A DNA stretch of 40,946 nucleotides from Variovorax sp. (GCA_017744285.1 JAGIBP010000051.1:1-40946), one strand, 5' to 3'. Positions 8,951-17,607 are shown, counted from the first letter of the stretch. Numbers and translations: made by a program. Notes: generated from the letters alone by a model not told the origin.

Positions 8951-10387
8951 CTAGACGCTGATCAGCCCCGTGTCGAGTGCGAACAAGGCGGCGATCGCGG
9001 CCACCACGATCAGGGCGAAGACGATCATCTCGGGCCCCGTGAAGATCCTGGCCTTCTGCTCGCGCCGGGCGAGAAGGTAGAGGATCGTGCCGGGCGCGTA
9101 AAGGACCGCCGACAAAAGCAGGAACTTCAGACCCCCGGCATAGAGCATTCCGAGGGCGTAGACCGTGGCGATCGCGGCGCGCACCCAATCGACGTTCCGC
9201 GCGAGCGCCGGCTCCGCCTCGTAGGTCTCGCCGGTCCAGGCGAGCTTGAGGCCGAAGGCCGCGACCAGCAGGTAGGGCACGAGCGTCATCGCGCTGGTCA
9301 TCTTCAGCGCGAGCGTGAAGGCGTACTCGGCGAACCAGGTCACCAGCAGGAAGGCCTGGATCACGATGTTGGTGAGCCAGAGCGCGCCCACCGGCGCCCC
9401 GTTGCCGTTCTCGCGCGCGAGGAAGGCCGGCATGGTGCGGTTCTTGGCCGCCGAATGCAGCACCTCGGCCGCCAGCAGCGACCACGAGAGGTAGTTGCCG
9501 AGCACCGAGATCAGGAGGCCGACGCTGATGAACACCAGCCCCCAGGGGCCGACGAGCGCCGCCATCACGCCCGCCATGGACGGCGCGGGCAGCGCGGCGA
9601 GGTCCGGCCGCAGCAGCACGCCGTAGGAGAGCATGGTGACCAGCACCAGCAGGCACAGCACGCCGAGGAAGCCCAGCACGGTCGCGACGCCGACATCCTC
9701 GCGCCGCCGGGCGTAGCGCGAATACACGCTCGCGCCCTCGATGCCGACGAACACGAACACCGTGACCAGCAGCGTCTGCCGGACCTGGCTGGCCACGCCC
9801 GAGACGCCGGGCTCGGCGCCGCCCCAGAAGTTCAGCGCGAAGATGTCCGCCCTGAAGCCCACGATGGCCACCACGATGAAGACGCCGATGGGGACGATCT
9901 TCGCGACGGTGGCGATGGTGTTGAGCGCCGCCGCCTGCTTCACGCCGCGCAGCACCAGCACGTGCACGCCCCACAGCAGGATCGACGCCGAAACGATGGC
10001 GACCACCGTCGTGCCGTCGCCGAACACCGGGAAGAACTGGCCGAGCGTGGCCTTGATCAGCACGAGGCAGGCCACGTCGGCGAGGCAGCAGCCGATCCAG
10101 TAGCCGGCGGCCGACGCGAAGCCCAGGTAGTTTCCGAAGCCCTCGCGCGCGTAGGCATAGATGCCCGCGTCGAGATCGGGCCGGCGCCGCGAGAGGGTCT
10201 GGAACACGAAGGCCAGCATCAGCATCCCGAAGCCGGCAATGGCCCAGGCGACGAACGCGCCGGCCGCGCCGGTCGACCGCGCGAAGGCCGCGGGCACGGC
10301 GAAGATGCCCGAGCCGACCATCGACCCGACCACCAGCCCGACGAGGGCGCCGAGCGAAAGCTGCTGATTGTTCGATGCTGCAGTCAT
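8951..10387 (-). CDS. Basic amino acid antiporter, arginine/ornithine ArcD-like (APC superfamily)
   Basis: Inner-membrane transporter of 478 residues with about 12 helices. The N-terminus LSLGALVGLVVGSMVGSGIFAVP carries the APC G-S-G-I motif, and the pattern GIYAYAREGFGNYLGFASAAGYWIG matches the basic amino acid/polyamine antiporters that exchange arginine for ornithine. Substrate is inferred from family. I use the ATG at 10387, which aligns with the start of known ArcD-type proteins. It has no ribosome site of its own but overlaps (ATGA) the stop of an 18-codon leader ORF with a strong site. An in-frame TTG at 10435 would add a non-family extension. The next genes downstream are small envelope proteins, so it is probably the main product of this transcript. 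Confidence 0.88.
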   Translation of the reverse strand: MTAASNNQQLSLGALVGLVVGSMVGSGIFAVPAAFARSTGAAGAFVAWAIAGFGMLMLAFVFQTLSRRRPDLDAGIYAYAREGFGNYLGFASAAGYWIGCCLADVACLVLIKATLGQFFPVFGDGTTVVAIVSASILLWGVHVLVLRGVKQAAALNTIATVAKIVPIGVFIVVAIVGFRADIFALNFWGGAEPGVSGVASQVRQTLLVTVFVFVGIEGASVYSRYARRREDVGVATVLGFLGVLCLLVLVTMLSYGVLLRPDLAALPAPSMAGVMAALVGPWGLVFISVGLLISVLGNYLSWSLLAAEVLHSAAKNRTMPAFLARENGNGAPVGALWLTNIVIQAFLLVTWFAEYAFTLALKMTSAMTLVPYLLVAAFGLKLAWTGETYEAEPALARNVDWVRAAIATVYALGMLYAGGLKFLLLSAVLYAPGTILYLLARREQKARIFTGPEMIVFALIVVAAIAALFALDTGLISV

Positions 10388-10440
10388 GCCGGCCGGAAAG
10401 GCGCGCGGAACAGGAACATCTTCTGCTCGGCGCAAGCCAT
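10384..10440 (-). CDS. Putative 18-residue leader peptide translationally coupled to the antiporter
   Basis: Short ORF reading MACAEQKMFLFRAPFRPA then TGA. The ribosome site GAGAGGAGAT lies directly upstream with ideal spacing and is the best in the neighbourhood, while the antiporter start has none. The leader stop and the antiporter start share ATGA. A promoter-like sequence lies about 30 bases upstream, placing the leader at the start of the transcript. It contains two arginines near its end. It could be a regulatory leader that makes antiporter translation depend on leader translation, or merely a coupling device. The alternative is a frameshift at the true N-terminus, but the antiporter's own N-terminus already looks complete. 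Confidence 0.55.
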   Translation of the reverse strand: MACAEQKMFLFRAPFRPA

Positions 10441-10467
10441 GGATCTCCTCTCTCGACGTCTCGACCT

Positions 10468-10496
10468 AGCATTGGTGCGCCCCGGAACTTTGTCAA
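10468..10496 (-). promoter_or_regulatory. Sigma70-type promoter for the leader/antiporter transcript
   Basis: On the minus strand, a perfect -35 TTGACA (10491-10496) is followed after 17 bases by AATGCT (10468-10473), a modest -10. The expected start of transcription is near 10460, leaving only about 20 bases before the leader ORF's ATG, which fits its strong ribosome site. The weak -10 keeps confidence moderate. Confidence 0.55.
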
Positions 10497-10641
10497 GCCG
10501 GCAGGGAATGTCCGCGGCGGCGCACCGATGCGCCTGCCCCAAGGTGCAGGTGCCGCTGCACGAACGGCCAATTGCCTGGCCCCTGTCCGCTGCCATCATC
10601 GGCACGGATCGAACGACGACCCTTGCCTGGAGGCATTTCCG

Positions 10642-11088
10642 ATGAGCATCCACCACTTCATCCTTCGCATCGCCGCATTGGCCATGGCGCTCGTGCTGGC
10701 GGCCTGCGCCACGCCCGGCTCGCAACCCGACGACATCACGATCCGGCAAGGCGTGATCGAACAGATCCGGCCCACGCAGATCCAGAGCAACGTCCACACC
10801 GGCGTCGGCGCGGTGCTCGGCGGCCTCACGGGCCTGGGCATCGGCAGCCTGATCGGCGGCGGCACCGGCCGCGACGTGGCGATGGTGGTCGGCGCGATCG
10901 GCGGCACGATGGGCGGCGCCGAGGTCGCGCGCCGCTACGACCGGCCGCTCGAAGGCCAGGAAATCTTCGTGCGCACCAACAGCGGCGTGCTCGTGCAGGT
11001 GACGCAGCCCGTGAGCCCGGGCCTGCGCGTCGGCCAGCGCGTCTTCATCCAGGGCAAGGGCGACGGCGCCCGCGTGGTTGCGCAGTGA
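10642..11088 (+). CDS. SlyB-like glycine-zipper outer-membrane lipoprotein
   Basis: 148 residues. The N-terminus is a lipoprotein signal ending in LAAC, so C22 should be the lipidated residue. A glycine-rich two-helix zipper (about 52-96: GAVLGGLTGLGIGSLIGGGTGRD then GAIGGTMGGAEVARRY) and a small C-terminal beta domain (IFVRTNSGVLVQVTQP, RVFIQGKG) match the SlyB/Pcp lipoprotein family, which supports envelope integrity. The ATG at 10642 is preceded by TGGAGG. It is divergent from the antiporter unit; the 201-base gap includes the antiporter promoter. A regulatory link cannot be shown. Confidence 0.9.
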   Translation: MSIHHFILRIAALAMALVLAACATPGSQPDDITIRQGVIEQIRPTQIQSNVHTGVGAVLGGLTGLGIGSLIGGGTGRDVAMVVGAIGGTMGGAEVARRYDRPLEGQEIFVRTNSGVLVQVTQPVSPGLRVGQRVFIQGKGDGARVVAQ

Positions 11089-11193
11089 ACTGAGGCCTTT
11101 CCGCCTTCCTGATTCCGGCGTGCCACGCTAGCATCCGCCGGGACGCGGTGCCCGATGCCAGGTGCCGGTCATCCGACCGAGCCCCTCGCCGCC

Positions 11194-13017
11194 ATGACCC
11201 TGCAACTCGGCCTCGTCCTGTGCCTGCTCGGCGCGGCCATCGTCATGTTCGCGCTGGACCGGCCACGCGCCGACGGGGTCGGGCTCCTCATGATGGCGGC
11301 CCTGCCCTTCACCGGCGTGGTGAGCATGCAGGAGGCGCTCGCCGGCTTCGCCGACCCCAACATCGTCCTCATCGCGCTGCTGTTCGTGATCGGGCAGGGG
11401 CTGGTCCGCACCGGCGTGGCACGCCGGCTGGGCGACGTGCTGGCCACCACGGCGGGGTCGAACGAGACGCGGCTCGTCGCGATGCTGATGGCCATCGTCG
11501 CCGGGATCGGCGCGTTCATGAGCTCGACGGCCGTGGTCGCGATCTTCATCCCGATCGTGCTGCGCATCGCGCACAACACCGGGCTCGCGCCGAGGCGCCT
11601 CATGATGCCGCTCAGCGTCGCCGCGCTGGTGAGCGGCACGCTGACGCTGGTGGCGACCGCCCCCAACCTCGTGATCCAGGGCGAGCTCGTGCGCGAAGGC
11701 CACCCGGGGTTCGGCTTCTTCAGCTTCACGCCCTTCGGCGCGCCGCTGCTCGTGCTCGCGATCGTCTACATGCTTCTCACGCGGCGCTGGCTGAACGGGT
11801 CCACGGCACCCTCCGCCGCGCGGCCCAGCCCGCGCCGGGGACTGGGCCACTGGATCGAGGCCTACGGGCTCGCGGGCCGGGAGCATCGCTTTCGCGTCTT
11901 GCCCGGGTCGCCGCTGGCCGGCAGGACGCTGGCCGAGATGGCGCTGGATCACCTCCCTGGCGTCAACGTGCTGGCCGTCGAGCATCGCAGCCGCTTCAGG
12001 GCGAAGCTGCTGCCGCCCAGCACCCGGATCGCGGCCGGCGACGTGCTGTTCGTCGACGTGTCGGTGCCCACGATCGACACCGATGAACTCGCCCGCCGCT
12101 TCGGCGTGACGCGCGAGCCGCTCTCGGGCGGGTACTTCTCGGGCCATGCAGAGGAGATCGGCATGGCCGAGGTGATGATCCCGCCGGGCTCCGGCTGGAT
12201 CGGCCGGACCGTTCCCGAGACACGGCTGCGCGCCGTGCACGACGTGTCGGTCATCGGCCTGCGGCACGGCAGTTCGGCGAGCGTCGACGCCGTGCTGCCC
12301 GAACGGATCGAGGCGGGCGACACCCTGCTCGTCGTCGGCCTCTGGAAGTCGATCAGCAAGCTGCGCTCCGACATGGACCTCGTGGTGTTCAACCTGCCCT
12401 CGGAGTTCGACGACATCGCGCCGGCCGCCTCGCGCGCGCCCTTCGCGGTGCTCGCGGTCGCGGTGATGGTCACGCTCATGGTGACGGGCGCGGTGCCCAA
12501 CGTGCATGCGGGCCTGATCGCCTGCCTGCTGATGGGCCTGTTCGGCTGCGTGGACCTGCCGAGCGCCTACCGGTCGATCCACTGGCCGAGCCTGATGCTG
12601 ATCGTCGGCATGCTGCCGTTCTCGATCGCGCTGCAGCGCACGGGCGGCGTGGACATCGCGGCGCACCTGCTGGTGGGTGCGATCGGCGATGCGGGGCCGC
12701 GCACCGTGCTGGCCGCGCTCTTCGCGCTGACGGCCGTCCTGGGCATGTTCGTCTCGAACACCGCGACCGCGGTGCTGATGGCACCGGTCGCCATCGCGAT
12801 CGCGAACGAACTGGGCACCTCGCCGATGCCCTTCGCGATGACCGTGGCGCTGGCATCTTCCGCCGCCTTCATGACGCCGGTTTCCTCGCCCGTGAACACG
12901 CTGGTCGTCGGGCCGGGCGGCTACAGCTTCATGGACTTCGTGCGGGTCGGCGTGCCGCTGGCAGGGCTGGCGATGGCCCAGTGCGTCGCGCTCGTGCCGT
13001 GGCTGCTGCCCTTCTAG
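11194..13017 (+). CDS. SLC13/DASS-family transporter with two central RCK_C domains
   Basis: 607-residue inner-membrane permease. Two blocks of membrane helices (about 1-205 and 410-607) flank two soluble TrkA-C/RCK_C modules: the first around FRVLPGSPLAGRTLAEMAL, the second around VMIPPGSGWIGRTVPETRL with a closing GDTLLVVG. This is the layout of sodium/anion symporters with cytoplasmic regulatory domains. Repeated MSSTAVVAIFIPI and FVSNTATAVLMAPVAIAI segments match the substrate and sodium site hairpins containing the S-N-T/S-S-T motifs. Substrate unknown (sulfate, dicarboxylate or other anion). The start is uncertain: an in-frame ATG at 11155 also exists and neither has a good ribosome site. 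Its TAG stop overlaps that of the RidA gene on the other strand in a shared CTAG. Confidence 0.9.
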   Translation: MTLQLGLVLCLLGAAIVMFALDRPRADGVGLLMMAALPFTGVVSMQEALAGFADPNIVLIALLFVIGQGLVRTGVARRLGDVLATTAGSNETRLVAMLMAIVAGIGAFMSSTAVVAIFIPIVLRIAHNTGLAPRRLMMPLSVAALVSGTLTLVATAPNLVIQGELVREGHPGFGFFSFTPFGAPLLVLAIVYMLLTRRWLNGSTAPSAARPSPRRGLGHWIEAYGLAGREHRFRVLPGSPLAGRTLAEMALDHLPGVNVLAVEHRSRFRAKLLPPSTRIAAGDVLFVDVSVPTIDTDELARRFGVTREPLSGGYFSGHAEEIGMAEVMIPPGSGWIGRTVPETRLRAVHDVSVIGLRHGSSASVDAVLPERIEAGDTLLVVGLWKSISKLRSDMDLVVFNLPSEFDDIAPAASRAPFAVLAVAVMVTLMVTGAVPNVHAGLIACLLMGLFGCVDLPSAYRSIHWPSLMLIVGMLPFSIALQRTGGVDIAAHLLVGAIGDAGPRTVLAALFALTAVLGMFVSNTATAVLMAPVAIAIANELGTSPMPFAMTVALASSAAFMTPVSSPVNTLVVGPGGYSFMDFVRVGVPLAGLAMAQCVALVPWLLPF

Positions 13018-13388
13018 CCGATCACCGCGTAAGCCACGATCTCGATCTTCATCCCCGGCACCACGAGGCCCGCGACGCCCATGCTGGAGCGGTTCGGATA
13101 CGGCGCCTCGAAGAACTCGCGGTAGACCGCGTCGATGGCCGGCATGTCCTGCACGTCGGTCATGTAGATCAGCACCTGCGTGACATCCGCCAGGGTGCCG
13201 CCCGCCGCCTCCACCGCCCGCTGCAGGTTGGCGAAAGTCAGGCGCGCCTGCTCCGCGATGGGGCCGGTGTCGATGCTGCCGTCCGTGCGCACGGGGCCGT
13301 GCGCGGTGAACAGCAGGCCCGCTGCCTTGACGGCCCACGAGAACGGCTGTTTGAGCGGCGGCAGGCCGGTGTCGATGATTTCTTTCAT
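13014..13388 (-). CDS. RidA/YjgF-family protein
   Basis: 124 residues of the Rid family, whose best-known members hydrolyse reactive enamines/imines formed by PLP enzymes. The arginine needed for substrate carboxylate binding is present (R100 in YPNRSS) and so is the glutamate in MKIEIVAYAV (E116), but the active-site tyrosine region differs (PFSW instead of PYVQ) and the cysteine two after the arginine is serine, so it belongs to a Rid subgroup other than classic RidA. It is the last gene of the tryptophan/aromatic amino acid operon; its ATG overlaps the hydrolase stop in an ATGA. A role in clearing by-products of the aminotransferase is plausible but inferred. Confidence 0.88.
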   Translation of the reverse strand: MKEIIDTGLPPLKQPFSWAVKAAGLLFTAHGPVRTDGSIDTGPIAEQARLTFANLQRAVEAAGGTLADVTQVLIYMTDVQDMPAIDAVYREFFEAPYPNRSSMGVAGLVVPGMKIEIVAYAVIG

Positions 13389-14272
13389 GGGGCGCGGTCT
13401 CTCAATGCTTCAAGCAGGCGCAGCGTGGCATCGCCGAGCGGCGTGCCGCGTTCGCACAGGTCGAGGATGACGTCGAAATGGTTGCGCGCCGGGACTTCGA
13501 ACAGCTCGGGCCGTGGCGCGTCCGCCGCCGCGATCGCCTGCGCGAACGCGCGGCTCTGGCGCTGGAACTCGGCGGTTTCGATCTGGCCCCAGCAGACGGC
13601 GGTCGGCGGGAAATCGCCGAGCGGCAGGCGGATCGGGCTCCAGGCCGCGGCGTCGTCCGGCGTGAGCGACAGCGCCTGGTCGATGGAGGTGCCGATCAGG
13701 GGCGCGAGTTCAAACACGCCCGAGACCAGCACCCCGGCTGCGGGAAGGCCCGCGGGCAGGTCCGCGTCGCCCGCCCAGCCTCGCACGCAGCACATGGCCG
13801 CGAGATGCGCACCCGCGGAGCTTCCGGCGACCGCGATGCGCGACGCATCGAAACCCAGCGCCGGCCCATGGGCATGCAGCCAGCGCAGCGCGCTGCGGCA
13901 CTCGCGCGCGATCTCGCCGATGGTCGCGGCGGGCGCCAGCGTGTAGTCGATGGCGGCAAAGGCGAATCCCGCGTCGACGCAACCGGGCGCGCCGAAGAGC
14001 GAGCTTTGCTTCGACAGCTCCTGCCAGTAGCCGCCGTGGATGAACACGAGCAGCGGCGGCGCGGCCGCCGCGTTCGTTGCGCGCGGCGGAACGAAGAGGT
14101 CGAGCCGCTGGCTGGCCTTGTCGCCATAAGGCAGGTCGCGATGCGCAGCGCGGCCTCGCAGCGCCGCCGCGCTGCGCTCGGCATAGGCGCGCAGGAAGGG
14201 CGCGTAGTCGCCGCCGATGCACGAGCTCGGCGAGTATTCGCGTTCGCGGCCTTCGAGCGAGAGTGCCCGCAT
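13385..14272 (-). CDS. Alpha/beta hydrolase, probable N-formylkynurenine formamidase (AFMID-like)
   Basis: 295-residue alpha/beta hydrolase. The oxyanion-hole motif HGGYW sits in LVFIHGGYWQELSKQ at about residues 79-84, the nucleophile elbow is GSSAG in RIAVAGSSAGAHLAA, and a C-terminal histidine (ARNHFDVI) completes the triad. HGGYW is typical of the eukaryote-type kynurenine formamidase rather than the metal-dependent bacterial KynB. It lies eight bases downstream of kynA, whose product is N-formylkynurenine, which makes formamidase activity the best inference. It overlaps the RidA gene by four bases. A general carboxylesterase is the alternative. Confidence 0.83.
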   Translation of the reverse strand: MRALSLEGREREYSPSSCIGGDYAPFLRAYAERSAAALRGRAAHRDLPYGDKASQRLDLFVPPRATNAAAAPPLLVFIHGGYWQELSKQSSLFGAPGCVDAGFAFAAIDYTLAPAATIGEIARECRSALRWLHAHGPALGFDASRIAVAGSSAGAHLAAMCCVRGWAGDADLPAGLPAAGVLVSGVFELAPLIGTSIDQALSLTPDDAAAWSPIRLPLGDFPPTAVCWGQIETAEFQRQSRAFAQAIAAADAPRPELFEVPARNHFDVILDLCERGTPLGDATLRLLEALRDRAP

Positions 14273-14280
14273 GCGGCGCC

Positions 14281-15147
14281 TCAGAGCTCGGTGCGCACGC
14301 GCCAGAGCTCGGGGAACAGCACCACGTCGAGCATCTTGCGCAGATAGCTCACGCCGCCGGTGCCGCCGGTGCCGCGCTTGAAGCCGATCACGCGTTCCAC
14401 CGTCGTGACATGTCGGAAGCGCCAGAGCCTGAAGGCGTCTTCCAGGTCGACGAGTTCCTCCGCGAGCTGGTAGAGGTCCCAGTGCACGCGCGGCTCGCGG
14501 TAGACCTCGAGCCAGGCCTGCGTCACCGCCTCGCTCGCCACGTAGGGCTGCGTCCAGTCGCGATCGAGGTGCGAGGCCGGGATCGCGAGGCCGCGCCGCG
14601 CCAGCAGGCGCAGCGCCTCGTCGTACAGCGAGGGCGACTCATGGGCGATGCGCACGCGCTCGAGCAGATCGCTGCGGTGCTCGTGCGGCTTCAGCATGGC
14701 CGCGTTCTTGTTGCCGAGCGAGAACTCGATGCAGCGGTACTGGTAGCTCTGGAAGCCGCTCGATGCACCCAGGTAGGGGCGCATCGCGGTGTACTCCGGC
14801 GGCGTCATCGTCGCGAGCACGTCCCAGGCGTGGACCAGCTGCTCCATGATGCGCGAGACACGCGCAAGCATCTTGAACGCCGCGTCGAGCTCGTCGCCCG
14901 CGATGCAGCGCAGCGCCGCGCCGAGCTCGTGCAGCATCAGCTTCATCCACAGCTCGCTGGTCTGGTGCTGGACGATGAAGAGCATCTCGTCATGCGCCGG
15001 CGAGAGCGGCTTCTGCGCATGCAGGATCTGGTCGAGATGCAGGTAGTCGCCGTAGCTCATCGACCGGCTGAAGTCGAGCTGCGCCTTCTCTTCGTGGACG
15101 ATGTGCTCGGGCGTCGCGGCGCCTTTGTGCGGGGTGTTCATGCGCAT
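14281..15147 (-). CDS. kynA: Tryptophan 2,3-dioxygenase
   Basis: Haem enzyme that opens the indole ring of L-tryptophan to N-formylkynurenine, the first step of the kynurenine route. 288 residues. Active-site H61 lies in the family motif [12 protein letters not shown], and the axial haem histidine is H246 in [24 protein letters not shown], a near-perfect family signature (positions 242-264). [13 protein letters not shown] is also characteristic. The start used overlaps the aminotransferase stop by one base (TGATG), suggesting translational coupling; a second ATG two codons later is possible. It is followed closely by the formamidase-like gene. Confidence 0.97.
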   Translation of the reverse strand: MRMNTPHKGAATPEHIVHEEKAQLDFSRSMSYGDYLHLDQILHAQKPLSPAHDEMLFIVQHQTSELWMKLMLHELGAALRCIAGDELDAAFKMLARVSRIMEQLVHAWDVLATMTPPEYTAMRPYLGASSGFQSYQYRCIEFSLGNKNAAMLKPHEHRSDLLERVRIAHESPSLYDEALRLLARRGLAIPASHLDRDWTQPYVASEAVTQAWLEVYREPRVHWDLYQLAEELVDLEDAFRLWRFRHVTTVERVIGFKRGTGGTGGVSYLRKMLDVVLFPELWRVRTEL

Positions 15148-16364
15148 CAACCCAGTACCGCAGCCATCGCCTGCGCCACATGGTCGACGTTGTGCGTCGT
15201 CAGCCCGGACACGCACAGGCGACCCGACCGGACCAGGTACACCGCGTGCTCCTCGCGCAGCCGGTCGACCTGCGCTTCGCTCAGGCCGGTGTAGCTGAAC
15301 ATGCCGCGCTGCGTGAGGAAGTAGTCGAAGTTGCGCCGTCCCTGGAACTTCTCGTGGAGCACCGCGTGCAGGCGCTCGCGCATGGCTCGGATGCGCGTGC
15401 GCATCTCGGCCGTTTCGGCCACCCATTGCGCGAAGAGCGCCGGATCCTGCAGCACCCGCGCGACCACGCGCCCGCCATGGGTCGGCGGCGTCGAGTAGTT
15501 GCGGCGCACCGTGGCCTTGAGCTGGCCGAGCACGAGCTCGGCGGCGGCGCGATCCGCGCACACCACGCTCAGGCCGCCGCAGCGTTCGCCGTAGAGCGAG
15601 AAGTTCTTCGAGAACGAGTTGGCCACGAAGAACTGCAGCCCCGCATCCGCCATTGCGCGCACCGCGAAGGCATCCTCGTCGAGGCCGTCGCCAAAGCCCT
15701 GGTAGGCGATGTCGACGAAGGGGATCAGTTCGCGCTCCTGGAGCACCGGGATCAGCGCCCGCCATTGCGCAACGCTCAGGTCGACCCCCGTCGGGTTGTG
15801 GCAGCTCGCGTGCAGCAGCACGATGCTGCGCCGCGGCAGGTCGCGCAGCGCGGCCAGCATGTCATCGAAGCGCAGCCCGCCGCTCGACGGGTCGTAGTAG
15901 GCATAGGTCTGCACCTGCAGGCCCGCGCCCTCGAAAATCGCGTGGTGGTTCTCCCAGGTGGGATCGCTGACCCACACGCCGCTCTCGGGGAAATAGCGGT
16001 GCAGGAAATCCGCGCCGACCTTGAGGCCGCCGGAGCCGCCCAGGGTCTGCAGGGTCGCGACGCGGCCGCTGGTCACGGCCTCGTGGCCGGCACCGAACAA
16101 GAGGCGCTGGACCCCCGAGCGGAAATCGCCGAGCCCTTCCATCGGCAGGTAGGGACGCGGGCCCAGTTCCTGGAGCAACGCGCTCTCCGCCTGCCGCACC
16201 GAGCGGAGCACCGGCAGCCGGCCTTCGTTGTCGAAATAGACGCCGATGCTCAGGCTGACCTTCTCGGGCCGGGGATCCTTCTGGAACGTCTCCATGAGCG
16301 AAAGGATCGGATCGCCCCCATAGGCGGGCACATGGGCGAACAAGGAGGCGTCGGCTGCGGTCAT
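15147..16364 (-). CDS. Aromatic amino acid (class I) aminotransferase, TyrB/AspC-like
   Basis: 405-residue PLP enzyme of the AspC/TyrB group. The PLP lysine is K253 in [13 protein letters not shown]; the cofactor ring pocket is marked by SCHNPTGVD (187-195) and D218-Y221 in [12 protein letters not shown]; the C-terminal substrate-binding arginine is in [12 protein letters not shown]. It transfers the amino group from aromatic amino acids (or aspartate) to 2-oxoglutarate. As first gene of the operon with kynA, it may act on tryptophan, tyrosine, phenylalanine or even kynurenine. Start at MTAADASLF, where the family begins. Divergent from the Lrp-type regulator and probably controlled by it. 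Confidence 0.92.
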   Translation of the reverse strand: MTAADASLFAHVPAYGGDPILSLMETFQKDPRPEKVSLSIGVYFDNEGRLPVLRSVRQAESALLQELGPRPYLPMEGLGDFRSGVQRLLFGAGHEAVTSGRVATLQTLGGSGGLKVGADFLHRYFPESGVWVSDPTWENHHAIFEGAGLQVQTYAYYDPSSGGLRFDDMLAALRDLPRRSIVLLHASCHNPTGVDLSVAQWRALIPVLQERELIPFVDIAYQGFGDGLDEDAFAVRAMADAGLQFFVANSFSKNFSLYGERCGGLSVVCADRAAAELVLGQLKATVRRNYSTPPTHGGRVVARVLQDPALFAQWVAETAEMRTRIRAMRERLHAVLHEKFQGRRNFDYFLTQRGMFSYTGLSEAQVDRLREEHAVYLVRSGRLCVSGLTTHNVDHVAQAMAAVLG

Positions 16365-16395
16365 GAGGCACTCGTGGCGGAGAAAGGATGGCGGG

Positions 16396-16424
16396 ATTTT
16401 TTTCGATCCGGTCATCCTTGCCAA
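16396..16424 (-). promoter_or_regulatory. Promoter of the aminotransferase-kynA operon
   Basis: On the minus strand TTGGCA (16419-16424), 17 bases, then AAAAAT (16396-16401). The -35 box lies inside the -35 box of the divergent regulator promoter. Five of six and four of six consensus matches. Confidence 0.5.
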
Positions 16425-16447
16425 TGAGATTTTTGGCGCTGCATAAT
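16418..16447 (+). promoter_or_regulatory. Promoter of the Lrp-type regulator gene
   Basis: TTGCCA (16418-16423), 18 bases, CATAAT (16442-16447): five of six matches in each box. Transcription would start near 16454, about 26 bases before the ATG. The region is markedly AT-richer than its surroundings, as usual for Lrp-family binding sites. Confidence 0.6.
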
Positions 16448-16479
16448 TTTTCCCCATTTGACCGATTCCTGGGTTGTTC

Positions 16480-16959
16480 ATGCCTCTCACCCTCGACGAG
16501 ACCGACCGGCAGATCCTGGCGGCGCTCCAGCAGAACGCGCGTCTCACCACCGGCGAACTGGCGCAGATGACGGGCCTGTCGCAATCGCCTTGCTGGCGCC
16601 GCATCCGGCGCCTGGAAGAGTCGGGCCTCATCGACGGCTACCACGCGCGCCTCGACCGCCGCTCGCTCGGCTATGGCGTGGTGGCTTTCGTCAGCATCAG
16701 CATCGATTTCCAGAACGAGGCGCGGTCCGCCGAGTTCGTCGAGGCGGTGCGCGCGATCCCGGAGGTCGTGATGTTCCACGGCATCACGGGATCGGCCGAC
16801 TTCCTGCTCATGGTGGTCGCCAGGGACCTCGATGCCTACTCGGCGATCCTTCAGAGCCGGCTGCACCGGTTGCCCGGCGTGCGGCACGTACAGACCAGCT
16901 TCTCGCTGCAGGAGTTCAAGCGCTTCGACGACGTCCCGGTCCCGACGGCCTCCGGCTGA
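16480..16959 (+). CDS. Lrp/AsnC-family transcriptional regulator
   Basis: 159 residues: an N-terminal winged helix (about 4-56, [25 protein letters not shown], then [18 protein letters not shown]) and a C-terminal RAM ligand-binding domain (about 65-145) with the family pattern [25 protein letters not shown]. These regulators bind amino acids and form octamers on DNA. Placed divergently from the aminotransferase-kynA operon with overlapping promoters, it very likely controls that operon in response to tryptophan or another aromatic amino acid (inference). ATG at 16480 is preferred to the in-frame TTG two codons earlier. Confidence 0.94.
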   Translation: MPLTLDETDRQILAALQQNARLTTGELAQMTGLSQSPCWRRIRRLEESGLIDGYHARLDRRSLGYGVVAFVSISIDFQNEARSAEFVEAVRAIPEVVMFHGITGSADFLLMVVARDLDAYSAILQSRLHRLPGVRHVQTSFSLQEFKRFDDVPVPTASG

Positions 16960-16982
16960 GCGCCAGCAACCCGTGAAGACAA

Positions 16983-17012
16983 AGGGCCGGCCTCCTCGCG
17001 GAAGCCGGCCCT
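16983..17012. terminator. Hairpin terminator between the Lrp-type gene and ssb
   Basis: Perfect nine-base arms AGGGCCGGC (16983-16991) and GCCGGCCCT (17004-17012) with a 12-base loop that can pair further. Read on the minus strand the stem is followed by TTTGTCTT, so it should terminate ssb; on the plus strand no T-run follows, so termination of the regulator gene would be weaker. Confidence 0.75.
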
Positions 17013-17037
17013 GGACGGGTGCCTTGGGGCAGCCGGA

Positions 17038-17547
17038 TCAGAACGGAATGTCGTCATCCATGTCGTCGAACCCCGACGACGACTTGGAAGGCGCCTGGCG
17101 CGGCGCCGGCGCCGGCGCGCGGGGAGCGGCCGCCGGTGCACGCGAGTAGCCGCCGCCACCACCGCCGCCGCCGTAGCCGCCGTCGTCGTCACCCGAAGGC
17201 GCGCCCTGGCCCTGGCGGCTGCCCAGCATCTGCATCTGGTCGACGCGGATGTCGGTCGCGTACTTCTCGACGCCGTCCTTGTCGGTGTACTTGCGTGTGC
17301 GGATCTGGCCTTCGACGTAGATCTGCGAGCCCTTGCGCAGGTACTGCGCGGCGATCTCGGCGAGCCGCCCATTGAACACCAGGCGGTGCCATTCGGTCGC
17401 CTCGCGCATCTCGCCGCTTTGTTTGTCCTTCCACCTGTCGGTGGTGGCCAGCGTCACGTTGCACACCTGGTCGCCGCTGGGGAAGGTGCGGGTTTCCGGA
17501 TCGCGTCCGAGATTGCCGACGAGAATGACTTTGTTGACCGATGCCAT
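17038..17547 (-). CDS. ssb: Single-stranded DNA-binding protein
   Basis: 169 residues. OB-fold core (about 1-110) begins [20 protein letters not shown] and contains the standard [38 protein letters not shown] glycine-rich, then proline/alanine-rich linker (about 118-160) leads to the acidic tip DDMDDDIPF, which recruits DNA replication and repair partners. Start supported by AGGGG about eight bases upstream. uvrA, a frequent neighbour of ssb in proteobacteria, lies 2 kb away on the opposite strand with two regulator genes in between. Confidence 0.98.
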   Translation of the reverse strand: MASVNKVILVGNLGRDPETRTFPSGDQVCNVTLATTDRWKDKQSGEMREATEWHRLVFNGRLAEIAAQYLRKGSQIYVEGQIRTRKYTDKDGVEKYATDIRVDQMQMLGSRQGQGAPSGDDDGGYGGGGGGGGYSRAPAAAPRAPAPAPRQAPSKSSSGFDDMDDDIPF

Positions 17548-17589
17548 GTGTGCTGCCCCTGATGACAGAAGAATGAGTGTTGGAGAGTC

Positions 17590-17607
17590 GCAGGCGAGCG
17601 CGCCTGC
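17590..17607. other. Hairpin upstream of ssb
   Basis: Perfect seven-base stem GCAGGCG/CGCCTGC with a four-base loop in the 120-base gap between the winged-helix gene and ssb. No T-run follows on either strand, so it is not a classic terminator; it may sit in the ssb promoter or leader. Confidence 0.4.

Noticed and set aside
10388..10435. N-terminal extension of the antiporter from a TTG
   Set aside because: The added residues (RRAEDVPVPRAF) do not fit the family and no ribosome site precedes the TTG.
17116..17200. GCC/CCG-rich run as a DNA repeat element
   Set aside because: It is the codon pattern of the Gly/Pro-rich linker of SSB.
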